This document shows, one piece after another, positions 1 to 8,369 of a stretch of DNA of 64,000 nt. This DNA comes from Antarcticimicrobium sediminis (GTDB lineage: Bacteria; Pseudomonadota; Alphaproteobacteria; Rhodobacterales; Rhodobacteraceae). Both the position numbers and the translations under genes were made by a program. The stretch lies in assembly GCF_004348975.1 (NCBI RefSeq), contig NZ_SMFP01000007.1:124001-188000 (forward strand). The letters are read 5' to 3'. The notes below the pieces were generated by a model, which ran no database searches, was not told the DNA's origin, and saw nothing but the letters and a program-made list of their open reading frames with translations. Numbering within the stretch: position 1 is the stretch's first letter; every line of letters begins with the position of its first letter.

Positions 1-974
1 CCTTTGCCAAAGCTCTTGGTGCCGACAACGATCGCCCGGCGATGATCCTGCAACGCACCGGCCACAATTTCCGAAGCCGAGGCCGAGCCGCCATTGATCA
101 GCACCACCATCGGTTTGCCCCCGGTCAGATCGCCCGGAACAGCATTGAAACGCTCACCATCCTGCGGATCGCGGCCACGGGTCGAGACGATCTCGCCCTT
201 TTCCAGGAACGCGTCGGACACCTTGATCGCTTGCGTCAAAAGCCCGCCGGGGTTGTTGCGCAGGTCCAGCACGACGCCGTTGACCTTGTCGATGCCGCCG
301 GCGGCCTTGACCTGTTCGGCCAGACCGGATTCCAGATTTGGCATGGTCTGATCGTTGAACGTCGTGACCCGCAGCACCACGGTTTCGCCTTCGGTCCGGG
401 CCCGCACAGCGGTCAGCTTGATGGTGTCGCGAATGATCGACACATCGAACGGCTCGGCCTCGCCTTCGCGCACCACGGTGATCACGATCTCGCTGCCCAC
501 CGGGCCGCGCATCAGATCAACCGCGGAATCCAGCGTCAGCCCCAAGACGCTTTCACCATCCACATGGGTGATGAAATCGCCCGACTCGATCCCGGCCTCG
601 TCGGCGGGTGTCCCGTCGATTGGCGAGACCACCTTGACGAAACCCTCTTCCTGCGTGACCTCGATGCCAAGGCCGCCGAATTCACCCCGGGTCTGCACCC
701 GCATCGCGGCGGCATCCTCGGGCGAGAGATAGCTGGAATGCGGATCGAGCGACGACAGCATCCCGTCGATCGCGGCCTCGATCAGTTCGGACTCGTCGAC
801 CTCTTCGACATATTGCGAGCGGATCCGCTCGAAAATGTCGCCGAACAGATCAAGCTGTTCATAGAGGTTCGAGTTGCGTTCCGTTTCCTGCGCCAGCAAC
901 GGTCCGGCCACCTGAGTGGTCGCCACGATGCCTGCCAATGTACCGCCGATTGCGGCCATCACGAATTTCTTCAT
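1..974 (-). CDS. ctpA: C-terminal processing protease CtpA (S41 family), 3' end outside window
   Basis: Periplasmic serine protease of the S41 family that trims envelope proteins and in Gram-negatives often controls peptidoglycan hydrolases. Reading from ATG at 974, about 324 residues are visible before the left edge cuts the gene. They show a signal-peptide-like start (MKKFVMAAIGGTLAG), a PDZ domain at about residues 98-172 (contains GGLGIEV), and the S41 core with the nucleophile serine in NGGSASASEI and the catalytic lysine in GTKSFGKG, which lies at the very edge. It starts six bases after envC ends, so it is the third gene of gpmI-envC-ctpA. Pairing with an EnvC-type amidase activator fits a cell-wall remodelling role (inference). 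Confidence 0.95.
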   Translation of the reverse strand, partial: MKKFVMAAIGGTLAGIVATTQVAGPLLAQETERNSNLYEQLDLFGDIFERIRSQYVEEVDESELIEAAIDGMLSSLDPHSSYLSPEDAAAMRVQTRGEFGGLGIEVTQEEGFVKVVSPIDGTPADEAGIESGDFITHVDGESVLGLTLDSAVDLMRGPVGSEIVITVVREGEAEPFDVSIIRDTIKLTAVRARTEGETVVLRVTTFNDQTMPNLESGLAEQVKAAGGIDKVNGVVLDLRNNPGGLLTQAIKVSDAFLEKGEIVSTRGRDPQDGERFNAVPGDLTGGKPMVVLINGGSASASEIVAGALQDHRRAIVVGTKSFGK

Positions 975-980
975 GCCTGA

Positions 981-2129
981 TTACCCATCCTTGTCGGTTC
1001 GGAACCACGTCTCCGGGTCCACCGGGCTGCCGCCCTCTCTTACTTCTATATAGAGCGTCTCCGAACGCTCAGTTCCAGTGCCATCACCGCTTAGTGACAA
1101 AATAGCGCCATTTTCCGGGACTGCGCCCCCCATCAGCCCCACCGGTGTGTCTTCCGGGATCACCTGACCGGCCTCGCCATAGACCTCGGCCAGACCCGAC
1201 AGGATAAAGAGCGTATCGGGCTGCGGTTCAAGGATAATCACATTTCCCAGATCCAGCAGCGGCCCGCGATAGCGGATCGTCGCCGGCGTGGGCGACGTCA
1301 CCAGCGCCCGCGGCCGCGCCGCCACCACCAGCCCGCTACGCGTCACCCCGGCCGCGTCGGCCTCGCCCGCCTTGTGCAACAGAACCCCCTGTACCGGCAA
1401 CGCGATCTGCCCCTTGCTGGCACTGATATCGGCCTGACTATCGGCGATCTCGCCACCGGCGGCAATCTGCGACAACCCGCTGGCGAACCCGTCCAAGGTT
1501 TCGGTCGACGAGATCAGGATCGCCGTGCGCACCGGATCCTCGGCAAAGCGGCGCGGCAGGTCGGTGCGGTCGGCGATCGCCTGGCTTAACCCGGTGCGCG
1601 CCTCCTGCACACCGGCAAGCCCCTGTTCCAGCGTCCTGGCCGCGCTTTGTTGCAGCAGGCGCAGGGTATGCACCTCTTCGAGGTCGTGGCGCAGCCGTTC
1701 GGCGCGGGTGTTGAGCGCCGGGGTCACCTCGGCCAGGATCATGCCCGAGCGGGCGCTGCCCAGCGGCCCCTGCGGGTGCAACATGCGCACCGGGGGCGGC
1801 GCGGTTTCAATGGTCAGCAGCACCCCGATCAACTGGGCAATCTCGCCTTCGCGCGCGCGCAGCCTGTGGGCCAGCATGGTTTCACGGGTGGCCGCGCGGC
1901 GCAGCCCGTCGCGCATCGCCGCCAACCCGGCCTCATAGGCGCGCACCGTCTCGGTTAGGGCGTGAACCCGATCGCGCGCCGCTTTGGCCCCCTGCAAATC
2001 AAGCGCTGCCTGCTCAAGCTGCGCCGACGCCGCCCGCGCGGCACTGGCCGGATCGCTCTCGCCCGCAGCGGCGCCGGCCCAAAGGGCGGCCCCGGTCGCA
2101 ATCACGGCGAAAGCGCGGCGCAGGGTCAT
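981..2129 (-). CDS. envC: EnvC-like murein hydrolase activator (degenerate LytM)
   Basis: Periplasmic activator of cell-wall amidases at division (EnvC family, peptidase M23-like), 382 residues. A signal peptide (MTLRRAFAVIATGAALWAGAAAGE) is followed by a long Ala/Arg/Glu-rich coiled coil (about residues 25-190) and a C-terminal LytM-like domain (about 255-380). The LytM metal ligands are not recognisable: where active enzymes have a His-rich HG..Y..YAH segment this one reads EPQPDTLFILSGL. That is the expected state for an activator rather than an enzyme. Its start overlaps the gpmI stop by four bases (ATGA), implying translational coupling, and ctpA follows after six bases. Confidence 0.88.
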   Translation of the reverse strand: MTLRRAFAVIATGAALWAGAAAGESDPASAARAASAQLEQAALDLQGAKAARDRVHALTETVRAYEAGLAAMRDGLRRAATRETMLAHRLRAREGEIAQLIGVLLTIETAPPPVRMLHPQGPLGSARSGMILAEVTPALNTRAERLRHDLEEVHTLRLLQQSAARTLEQGLAGVQEARTGLSQAIADRTDLPRRFAEDPVRTAILISSTETLDGFASGLSQIAAGGEIADSQADISASKGQIALPVQGVLLHKAGEADAAGVTRSGLVVAARPRALVTSPTPATIRYRGPLLDLGNVIILEPQPDTLFILSGLAEVYGEAGQVIPEDTPVGLMGGAVPENGAILSLSGDGTGTERSETLYIEVREGGSPVDPETWFRTDKDG

Positions 2130-3643
2130 TTGATCAGGCTTGCCCCCGTCATTTCATCCGGTTTCGCCAAGCCCATCAGTTCCAGCACCGTCGGCGCCAG
2201 ATCCGACAACCGCCCGTCGCGCAGCTCGGCCCCAGCCGGTCCGCCGATCAGCGCCACCGGCACCGGGTTCAGCGTATGCGCCGTATGCGGCCCGCCGGTT
2301 TCAGGGTCGATCATCTGTTCGCAATTACCGTGATCGGCGGTGACGATCATCGCGCCCCCCGCAGCCTCCAGTGCCGCAACAACCCGACCAAGACCGCGGT
2401 CCACGGTTTCGCAGGCCTTGATCGCAGCCTGCAGATCGCCGGTATGACCGACCATATCGGGGTTCGCAAAATTCACCACGATCATATCGTAGCCCGCGCC
2501 GATCGCCTCGACCAGCTTGTCGGTGACTTCCTCGGCCGACATCTCGGGCTTGAGATCATAGGTCGCCACATCCGGCGACTGCGCCATATAGCGATCCTCG
2601 CCCACTTCGGGCGTTTCCTTGCCCCCGTTGAGGAAGAACGTGACATGCGGGTATTTCTCGGTTTCGGCCAACCGGAACTGGCGCAACCCCTGTTTGGCCA
2701 CCCAGGCGCCCAACGTGTTCACGATATCGCGCGCGGGGAACACCGTGGTCATATAGGCATTATGCGCGTCGGAATATTCCACCATGCCCAGCAGCGCCGC
2801 CAGCTTCGGGCGCGCGCCGGTGTCAAAGGCGTCAAATCCCGGCTCGCCAATGGCGCGCAGGATTTCACGCGCGCGATCCGCCCGGAAATTCAGACAGAAG
2901 ACGCCATCGCCATCCTTTGCCCCCGCATAGTCGCCGACCACGGTGGCGGTGATGAACTCGTCCGTCTCGCCCTGCTCATAGGCCTGGTCGATTGCTGACT
3001 TGGCGCTGGTCGCCTTGCGCCCCTCGCCCCGGATCATCGCGGCATAGGCCTCGGACACCCGGCCCCAGCGGTTGTCACGGTCCATCGCGAAATAACGGCC
3101 CGTCACGGTGGCGATCTGGGCCCCCTCGGGCAGGTGCTCTTCCATCTCGCGCATGTATTCAAAGGCCGATTTCGGCGCCACGTCGCGCCCGTCCGTCATC
3201 GCATGCAACACCACCGGCACGCCGGCGGCGGCAATGGCACGCGCTGCTGCGACGATATGGCGCAAGTGCCCATGCACGCCACCGTCCGAGACCAACCCCA
3301 TCAGATGCGCGGTGCCGCCCGTGGCCTTCAGCGCCGCAATGAACGCCAGCAAAGAGGTATTCTCAAAGAACGAGCCATCTTCGATTGCCAGGTCAATCTG
3401 GCCCAGATCCATCGCCACCACGCGACCGGCGCCGATATTGGTATGGCCCACCTCGGAATTGCCCATCTGCCCGCTGGGCAGGCCCACATCAGGTCCGTGG
3501 GTGATCAGTTTCGCATGTGGCCCCTGTGCCATGAGCGCGTCGAAATTCGGGGTCTGCGCCAGATATGGCGCGTTGGCCTCGGTCTTGTCCGACAGACCCC
3601 AGCCGTCGAGAATGCAGAGAATCACGGGTTTGGGGGTGGTCAT
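2126..3643 (-). CDS. gpmI: 2,3-bisphosphoglycerate-independent phosphoglycerate mutase
   Basis: Cytoplasmic glycolytic/gluconeogenic enzyme interconverting 3- and 2-phosphoglycerate with two Mn ions; 505 residues, normal for the family. The start is placed at ATG 3643 (MTTPKPVILCILDGWGLSD), because the open frame continues upstream without similarity. The family signature ILDGWG holds the first metal Asp, and MGNSEVGHTNIGAGR holds the catalytic Ser. The second metal cluster is in NFANPDMVGHTGD and TADHGNCEQM. It is the first gene of an operon with envC (four-base overlap) and ctpA, an arrangement common in alphaproteobacteria. Confidence 0.97.
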   Translation of the reverse strand: MTTPKPVILCILDGWGLSDKTEANAPYLAQTPNFDALMAQGPHAKLITHGPDVGLPSGQMGNSEVGHTNIGAGRVVAMDLGQIDLAIEDGSFFENTSLLAFIAALKATGGTAHLMGLVSDGGVHGHLRHIVAAARAIAAAGVPVVLHAMTDGRDVAPKSAFEYMREMEEHLPEGAQIATVTGRYFAMDRDNRWGRVSEAYAAMIRGEGRKATSAKSAIDQAYEQGETDEFITATVVGDYAGAKDGDGVFCLNFRADRAREILRAIGEPGFDAFDTGARPKLAALLGMVEYSDAHNAYMTTVFPARDIVNTLGAWVAKQGLRQFRLAETEKYPHVTFFLNGGKETPEVGEDRYMAQSPDVATYDLKPEMSAEEVTDKLVEAIGAGYDMIVVNFANPDMVGHTGDLQAAIKACETVDRGLGRVVAALEAAGGAMIVTADHGNCEQMIDPETGGPHTAHTLNPVPVALIGGPAGAELRDGRLSDLAPTVLELMGLAKPDEMTGASLIK

Positions 3644-3998
3644 GAGCAGGCTCCGAAACGATTGGTGTTGTCTGCGTTCTAACGCCTGGGCGCGGCAGGG
3701 TGAACCGGTTTCAATGCCGCGCCCTGCTTCTTCTTGTTCCAAATAACCGAACCCACAGATCCACGCGACCAAGGCCCGCGAACGATAGGCCCCGACGACA
3801 GCGGCAGTTTTGGGGATTTCAGGGCCTGTTTCGTACGGTTTGCGTCCCCAGCCAGTTTTACCCCCCCCCGGGACGCAAAGGCGACAGTCACCAGGGCACA
3901 GCAGGGGGAGGCATTGCAGGTCTTGCCCCGCCCCCGGGCTTGGCCCATAAACGCAGCCGACCCAAACCGCCACGGCATCAAGAGGGAGCCGCACAGCC
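3644..3998. other. Divergent intergenic region with two 10-bp inverted repeats
   Basis: No gene is supported here, between gpmI (minus) and the zinc-finger gene (plus). Two perfect inverted repeats are visible. GGGCGCGGCA at 3688-3697 pairs with TGCCGCGCCC at 3715-3724. TTTGCGTCCC at 3839-3848 pairs with GGGACGCAAA at 3870-3879; the 21-base spacer of the second ends in nine consecutive C. Either could be an RNA hairpin in a leader or an operator for the divergent genes. No convincing -35/-10 pair was found. Confidence 0.5.
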
Positions 3999-4178
3999 AT
4001 GACCACCCAGGCGCCGGAAACCAAGATCGTCGAAAGCTACCGCATTGCCTGTGACGGCGGCGAAGGACCGCTGGGCCATCCCCGCGTCTGGCTGCAGATC
4101 CCCGAGGATCTGGGCTGGGTCGAATGCCCCTATTGCGATTGCAAATACATCCACAAGGATTTTGAAGGGAAGGTCTGA
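3999..4178 (+). CDS. Zinc-finger (CHCC, NDUFS6-like) small protein
   Basis: A 59-residue protein of the zf-CHCC family, the bacterial relative of complex I accessory subunit NDUFS6. Read from ATG 3999 ([20 protein letters not shown]) to TGA 4176. The four expected zinc ligands are present: Cys18, His27, and Cys43/Cys46 in [11 protein letters not shown]. The motif spacing and the RVWLQIPE strand between His and the Cys pair match the family. The role of the free-standing alphaproteobacterial form is not settled; a link to respiratory complex I is inferred from homology. It is short enough to be missed by a 60-residue ORF cut-off. A minus-strand frame across it is a shadow. Confidence 0.85.
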   Translation: MTTQAPETKIVESYRIACDGGEGPLGHPRVWLQIPEDLGWVECPYCDCKYIHKDFEGKV

Positions 4179-4348
4179 GCCGGCCAGCCCGGAAAGACCG
4201 GACGCGCGCCCTGTTTGGGGGCGGCGGGATTTGAGTATTTGTGACAAAGAGAAGCGGTAGGACTCACCCAGCCTTCTTGCCGGCCTTTCTGATGGTGCGC
4301 CTGCGGACTGTTGAAACGCTGACAGCGCCTTGCAGGATCACCCGCCTG

Positions 4349-5098
4349 TCACGGCATCCAGCCCAGGCTGTCTTCGGTTCTGGCACTGCCGGGGTGATAT
4401 TCGGCCCCGATCCAACCATCATAGCCGCTGGCCGCGATCTCGGCCAACAGCGCGGTGAAATCGAGCGGGCCGCTGTCAAGCCTGGGGGCGCTGCGATCCG
4501 GCGGCGCACCGATCTGCACATGGCGGACCAGCGGGGCATACTGCTGCCAAATGGCGCGTGCGTCGCCGTGGATCTGCTGGGCGTGATAGCTGTCAAATTG
4601 CAGACCCAGATTCGGCCGCTCCGCCCGCGCCAGCACCCGGGCGGCACGGGGATAATCACCCAGCGCATAGCCGGGCTGATCCGCCGGGTTGAGCGGCTCG
4701 ATTGTGAACAGCTGATCCGGGGCGCGGTCGGCCAGCCATAGCAGGTTGGCGGCAAAGGTGTCTTCCGCCTGCGGATCATCGCTATATCCCGCCATCACAT
4801 GTATCGCGTCCGGGCGCAGCAGAGCGGCCCGCTCCAGCACCGACCCCATCGCGGCGCGAAACGCCGCCTCGCCCCCCGGCAGCGCGGGATAGGCTGCGTC
4901 GGGACCCGGCGGCGGGGCGTTGATCAGGGCAAGCTGCACCCCGGCCCGGTCCAGCGCCGCGCGAATCGTCGCGGCGGGAAGGTCATAGGGATACAGGATC
5001 TCGACCGCCTGAAATCCGGCCCGTGCGGCGGCGGCAAACCGGTCGAGAAACGGCAACTCGGTAAACAACAGCGAGATATTGGCGGCAAAACGCGGCAT
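4349..5098 (-). CDS. hyi: Hydroxypyruvate isomerase-like TIM-barrel protein
   Basis: 249-residue sugar-phosphate isomerase/epimerase-fold protein (AP endonuclease 2 superfamily), closest in pattern to hydroxypyruvate isomerase, which converts hydroxypyruvate to tartronate semialdehyde in glyoxylate metabolism. Supporting features are the N-terminal MPRFAANISLLFTELPFLDR, typical of Hyi (N-x-S-x-L-F-x-E-x-P), the EPLNP segment with a metal-binding Glu, LQFDSYHAQ with Asp and His ligands, HVQIGAPPDR, and GAEYHPG near the C-terminus. It is convergent with the zinc-finger gene and has no co-directional partner. Substrate assignment comes from the family only. Confidence 0.82.
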   Translation of the reverse strand: MPRFAANISLLFTELPFLDRFAAAARAGFQAVEILYPYDLPAATIRAALDRAGVQLALINAPPPGPDAAYPALPGGEAAFRAAMGSVLERAALLRPDAIHVMAGYSDDPQAEDTFAANLLWLADRAPDQLFTIEPLNPADQPGYALGDYPRAARVLARAERPNLGLQFDSYHAQQIHGDARAIWQQYAPLVRHVQIGAPPDRSAPRLDSGPLDFTALLAEIAASGYDGWIGAEYHPGSARTEDSLGWMP

Positions 5099-5304
5099 CG
5101 GGTCTGTCCTGATCTTGGCCCGGGTGCGACCGGCGTAGAAGGGGGCGGAACGAATGCACGATAGCGCAGCGGGTGGGACGGTGACAGGCCGAGCGGGCGC
5201 GGGATTATGGAGAAACCAAGGATTCCTTGCTTTAATTTTTGCCGACCTGAGGTAAGGTTGAGGTGAATTTTTGAATCAAGACCTTTTGCAGGACGGGATT
5301 GAGC

Positions 5305-6819
5305 ATGCGAGCGCTGAGCGTTTTCGTGATTTGGGTGATGTGTCTGAGCGCCCCGGCGGCTTGGGCCGCGGGGGATCGGGTGGCGCTGATCCTTGGGCTG
5401 GGGGCGTATCAATCTGTCCCGGCGTTGGACAACACCCGCAACGATGCCTCGGACATGGCCCGCACGCTGGAGGATATCGGGTTCGACGTGACCCTGTCGC
5501 TCGACACCACCGGCGATCAGATGCGCCAGTTGCTGGACGATTTCGCCTTTCGCTCGGAAACCGCCGATCTGGCGCTGATCTATTTCGCCGGACACGGGGT
5601 CGAGGTGCAGGGTGAGAATTTCATGATCCCGGTCGATGCGCAGGTGGCGAGCAACCTTGATGTGCAGCGGCAATCGGTGTCGTTGAAACAGATGCTTGCG
5701 GCAGTTGAGCGGGCGCGCAAAATGCGCATCGTGATCCTGGACAGTTGCCGCGACAACCCGCTGGGCGATGCCATCGAGCTGCGCCAAAGCACGCAGGCGA
5801 TGGTGGCGCAAAGCACCGAACAGAGCGCCGAACAGACCACACGTGGGGGCGGCGGGCTGGCCCCGGCGGACCCGGATCGCGGCACGATGGTGGCCTTTGC
5901 CGCCCGTGACGGGCAGGTGGCGCTGGACGGGCGCGGCGACAACAGCCCGTTCGCCCGGGCGTTGATGACCAAGATGGTACAGCCGGGGCTGGAGATCAGC
6001 CTGATGTTCCGTCAGGTGCGCGACATGGTGCTGGAAGAGACCGGCAACCTGCAAGAGCCCCATACCTATGGCTCGCTCACCGGGGTGCCGTTCTATCTGG
6101 CCGGACCGGGGGCTGGGCAGGATCTGGCATCAGCACCCAGCGCGCAGGATGCCTGGGCAGCGATCAAGCCGGATCAGGAAGAACAGCTTTTGGCATTGGC
6201 AGAACTTGGCGATACCCGTTCGATGCTGGGGCTGGCCTATATCCGGCTGAACCCGAACGAGGGGCGCTTTGACCCGGCGGCGGCGGTGGATTTCCTGACC
6301 CGCGCCTCCGAGGCGGGCTCACCCGAGGCGCAATTCGAACTGGCCAAGTTGTATGAACGCGGCACCGGCGTGCCACGCGACGAGGCGCGCGCGCTGGCGC
6401 TGTATCGCGAGGCGGCAGCGCAGGATTATGCCGATGCGATCAACGATCTGGGCTTTCTGCATTATCAGGGCGGGCTGGGTCTGCCGGCGGACCCGAAAAA
6501 GGCGCTGGGATTCTTTGAGCGCGCAGCCGATCTGCGCCATCCGCAGGCCCAGTTCAATTTCGCCGCGCTGATTGATGACGGTCTGATCCCGGACAAGGGC
6601 CCCCAGGATGCGGCGCGCTATCTTTACGAGGCGCTGCGTTCGGGCAGTTCCGATGTTCTGAGCCTGCTGAGCGATCGGCCGACCATGTTCAAAACGGCCA
6701 CGCGCCGCGCCTTGCAGGCCCGGCTGAAAGAACATGAATTTTATGCCGGGGCGATCGACGGGGATTTCGGCCCCGGCACCCAGCGCGGCATTCGTCGCGC
6801 CTATGGCATTGAAGATTGA
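5305..6819 (+). CDS. Secreted caspase-like protease with Sel1 repeats and peptidoglycan-binding tail
   Basis: 504 residues from ATG 5305 (an in-frame TTG two codons earlier is possible). A signal peptide (MRALSVFVIWVMCLSAPAAWA) precedes a peptidase C14 caspase-like domain (about 24-245) with the dyad His97 in YFAGHGVE and Cys148 in ILDSCRDNP. Then come about four Sel1-type alpha/alpha repeats (about 290-440, e.g. AQFELAKLYERGTGVPRDEA) and a C-terminal peptidoglycan-binding-like motif (about 465-500, FYAGAIDGDFGPGTQRGIR). Periplasmic location is inferred. It opens a plus-strand cluster of exported proteins ending at the T6SS kinase gene. Substrate unknown; both dyad residues are intact. Confidence 0.85.
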   Translation: MRALSVFVIWVMCLSAPAAWAAGDRVALILGLGAYQSVPALDNTRNDASDMARTLEDIGFDVTLSLDTTGDQMRQLLDDFAFRSETADLALIYFAGHGVEVQGENFMIPVDAQVASNLDVQRQSVSLKQMLAAVERARKMRIVILDSCRDNPLGDAIELRQSTQAMVAQSTEQSAEQTTRGGGGLAPADPDRGTMVAFAARDGQVALDGRGDNSPFARALMTKMVQPGLEISLMFRQVRDMVLEETGNLQEPHTYGSLTGVPFYLAGPGAGQDLASAPSAQDAWAAIKPDQEEQLLALAELGDTRSMLGLAYIRLNPNEGRFDPAAAVDFLTRASEAGSPEAQFELAKLYERGTGVPRDEARALALYREAAAQDYADAINDLGFLHYQGGLGLPADPKKALGFFERAADLRHPQAQFNFAALIDDGLIPDKGPQDAARYLYEALRSGSSDVLSLLSDRPTMFKTATRRALQARLKEHEFYAGAIDGDFGPGTQRGIRRAYGIED

Positions 6820-6866
6820 GGCCGCCGTCAAGCCGCCGGCCAAAGCAACAACGATTGGACCCCGTC

Positions 6867-7679
6867 ATGCCCCAGACCCGCCCCCCTTTTGACGCGCGCC
6901 CAGCGCCGAACCGGACCACGTTGAGATCCCTGCTGGGCGGACTGGCGATCGCTGTCGGGATGGCGGTGCCGGCTGCGCAGGCGCAGAGCCTTGAGCTGCC
7001 CTATTTCGACGAGGGCGAGCCAAAGAACCTGACGCTGCTTGGCATTCCCTCGGCCACGGTGGCGCCGCATGGGATGGGATTCGGCTCGCTTGGGCTGACC
7101 TCGAAACGGGGCGGCGTACTGAACGAATGGGACGGATCCTTGGCCTTTGGTCTTGGGCTGGGGGATGCCGAAACCGGGCTGGGGGTGCAACTGACCGCCA
7201 ATATCACCTCGCTCACCGGCGCATTCGGGGATTCAGGGTATTTCGAGGCCAAGATCTCGCGGCGGATCTCGTCGGGCGAAACCCCGCTGTATCTGGGCGC
7301 TCAGGTCGAGGGGTTGGGCACATGGGGCGATGCCAGCAACGTGCCCGAGAGCGGGCGGATCATGGCGACCTGGTTCCCGGACCTGTCGGTTGGGGGCGAT
7401 ATATTCCCGCTGATGCTCACGCTGGGCTATGGCACCCATCTGCGCAACGCCAAGACCGACCCGGGCGTGTTTGCCGGCGCGGGGATCGGGGTGAACCGCA
7501 ACCTCGGCCTCTCGGCGGCGTGGACCGGCGAAACGCTGGATCTGGGCACATCGTGGAAATTCGACGACATCGACTGGATGACCGTCAGCGCCGAGATCAA
7601 CGACGCCACCGACCGGCTGGGTCAACGGCGGGTTTCGATCACCTTCAACCTTTTCAACCCCAATCTGTTCAGGAGCTGA
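6867..7679 (+). CDS. Uncharacterised outer-membrane beta-barrel-like protein
   Basis: 270 residues from ATG 6867; an upstream in-frame ATG exists, but the later one gives a clean N-terminus with a signal peptide ending AVPAAQAQS. The mature part alternates polar and hydrophobic residues in short strands rich in Gly and aromatics (e.g. LAFGLGLGDAETGLGVQL, YLGAQVEGLGTW, LTLGYGTHLR) and ends in a strand SITFNLFNPNLF, suggesting an outer-membrane barrel. No named family was recognised. It lies 47 bases after the caspase-like gene and four bases before the next gene, so the three are probably co-transcribed. Confidence 0.65.
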   Translation: MPQTRPPFDARPAPNRTTLRSLLGGLAIAVGMAVPAAQAQSLELPYFDEGEPKNLTLLGIPSATVAPHGMGFGSLGLTSKRGGVLNEWDGSLAFGLGLGDAETGLGVQLTANITSLTGAFGDSGYFEAKISRRISSGETPLYLGAQVEGLGTWGDASNVPESGRIMATWFPDLSVGGDIFPLMLTLGYGTHLRNAKTDPGVFAGAGIGVNRNLGLSAAWTGETLDLGTSWKFDDIDWMTVSAEINDATDRLGQRRVSITFNLFNPNLFRS

Positions 7680-7683
7680 GCCC

Positions 7684-8349
7684 ATGTCGTTGTCCCTGCC
7701 TGCCCTCTCTGCTGCCGCCGCGCTTGTCCTGACCTGCTGGGGCGCGGCCCCCGACCGCCCCGGCGCCCCGTTGCACCTGACCGGGGGCGATGCGGTGGGA
7801 TCCTCGCCGGTCTTTGTGCCCTATGGAGCCGGAAAGTCATCGCCCAGCGGCAGTTCGCGCCCGACAGACGAGACACCGAGCGAGGCCACCACCGCGCAGG
7901 TCGTTGCCACGCTCCAGCAGGCGACGCGCTATTGCAGTTGGCTGAAACGCGACGGCAAAGGCGAATTCGTGGTCGATTGCCTGGCCGAGCGGCTGGACGA
8001 TGTGAACCGGCGGATGGCGGGCACCGGTGGCTATGAGGAGGTGCGCGCGGTGCTGGAGCAGACGACACGCGATCTGCACCGGATCGCGCGGGACAACCGC
8101 GCGGCGGGGCAGCGCGCGACGCGATTCCGCACCCAGGATGCTGACGGCAAGGTGACGCGGACCAACCGGGCGCTGGTGCCGGTCGACCCGGCCCGGCAGC
8201 AGGCCGCCGTGGCGCAGGCGCTGGCGGTGATCGCAGAGGCGGAAACGCGGCTGTTGCGCTCGGCCAGCGACGGGACGGCCTCCGGGGCACAGTTCCAGCG
8301 CATTGCGGCGGCAGTGGGATCGAACAAGGTGTTGCTGCGGTCGTTGTAG
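7684..8349 (+). CDS. Uncharacterised exported protein
   Basis: 221 residues starting four bases after the barrel-like gene. The N-terminus MSLSLPALSAAAALVLTCWGA looks like a signal sequence; the cysteine sits near a lipobox position, but the preceding residues (VLT) are not a good consensus. The rest is a Pro/Ser-rich linker (about 40-70) then a helical, Ala/Arg-rich domain with two cysteines (YCSWLKRD and VDCLAERL) that could form a disulfide. No family recognised. Position suggests a partner of the barrel-like and caspase-like proteins. Confidence 0.6.
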   Translation: MSLSLPALSAAAALVLTCWGAAPDRPGAPLHLTGGDAVGSSPVFVPYGAGKSSPSGSSRPTDETPSEATTAQVVATLQQATRYCSWLKRDGKGEFVVDCLAERLDDVNRRMAGTGGYEEVRAVLEQTTRDLHRIARDNRAAGQRATRFRTQDADGKVTRTNRALVPVDPARQQAAVAQALAVIAEAETRLLRSASDGTASGAQFQRIAAAVGSNKVLLRSL

Positions 8350-8369
8350 GCACGCGTTTCAGCGCCAAC

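Noticed and set aside
4349-6063. 379-codon minus-strand frame spanning the hyi start and the caspase-like gene (4924-6063)
   Set aside because: Runs antisense through a well-supported secreted protein and out of frame with hyi; no motif.
7684-8349. Candidate TssJ lipoprotein
   Set aside because: The Cys near the signal sequence lacks a proper lipobox (VLTC), the mature part is helical rather than a TssJ beta-sandwich, and the gene is outside the core block.
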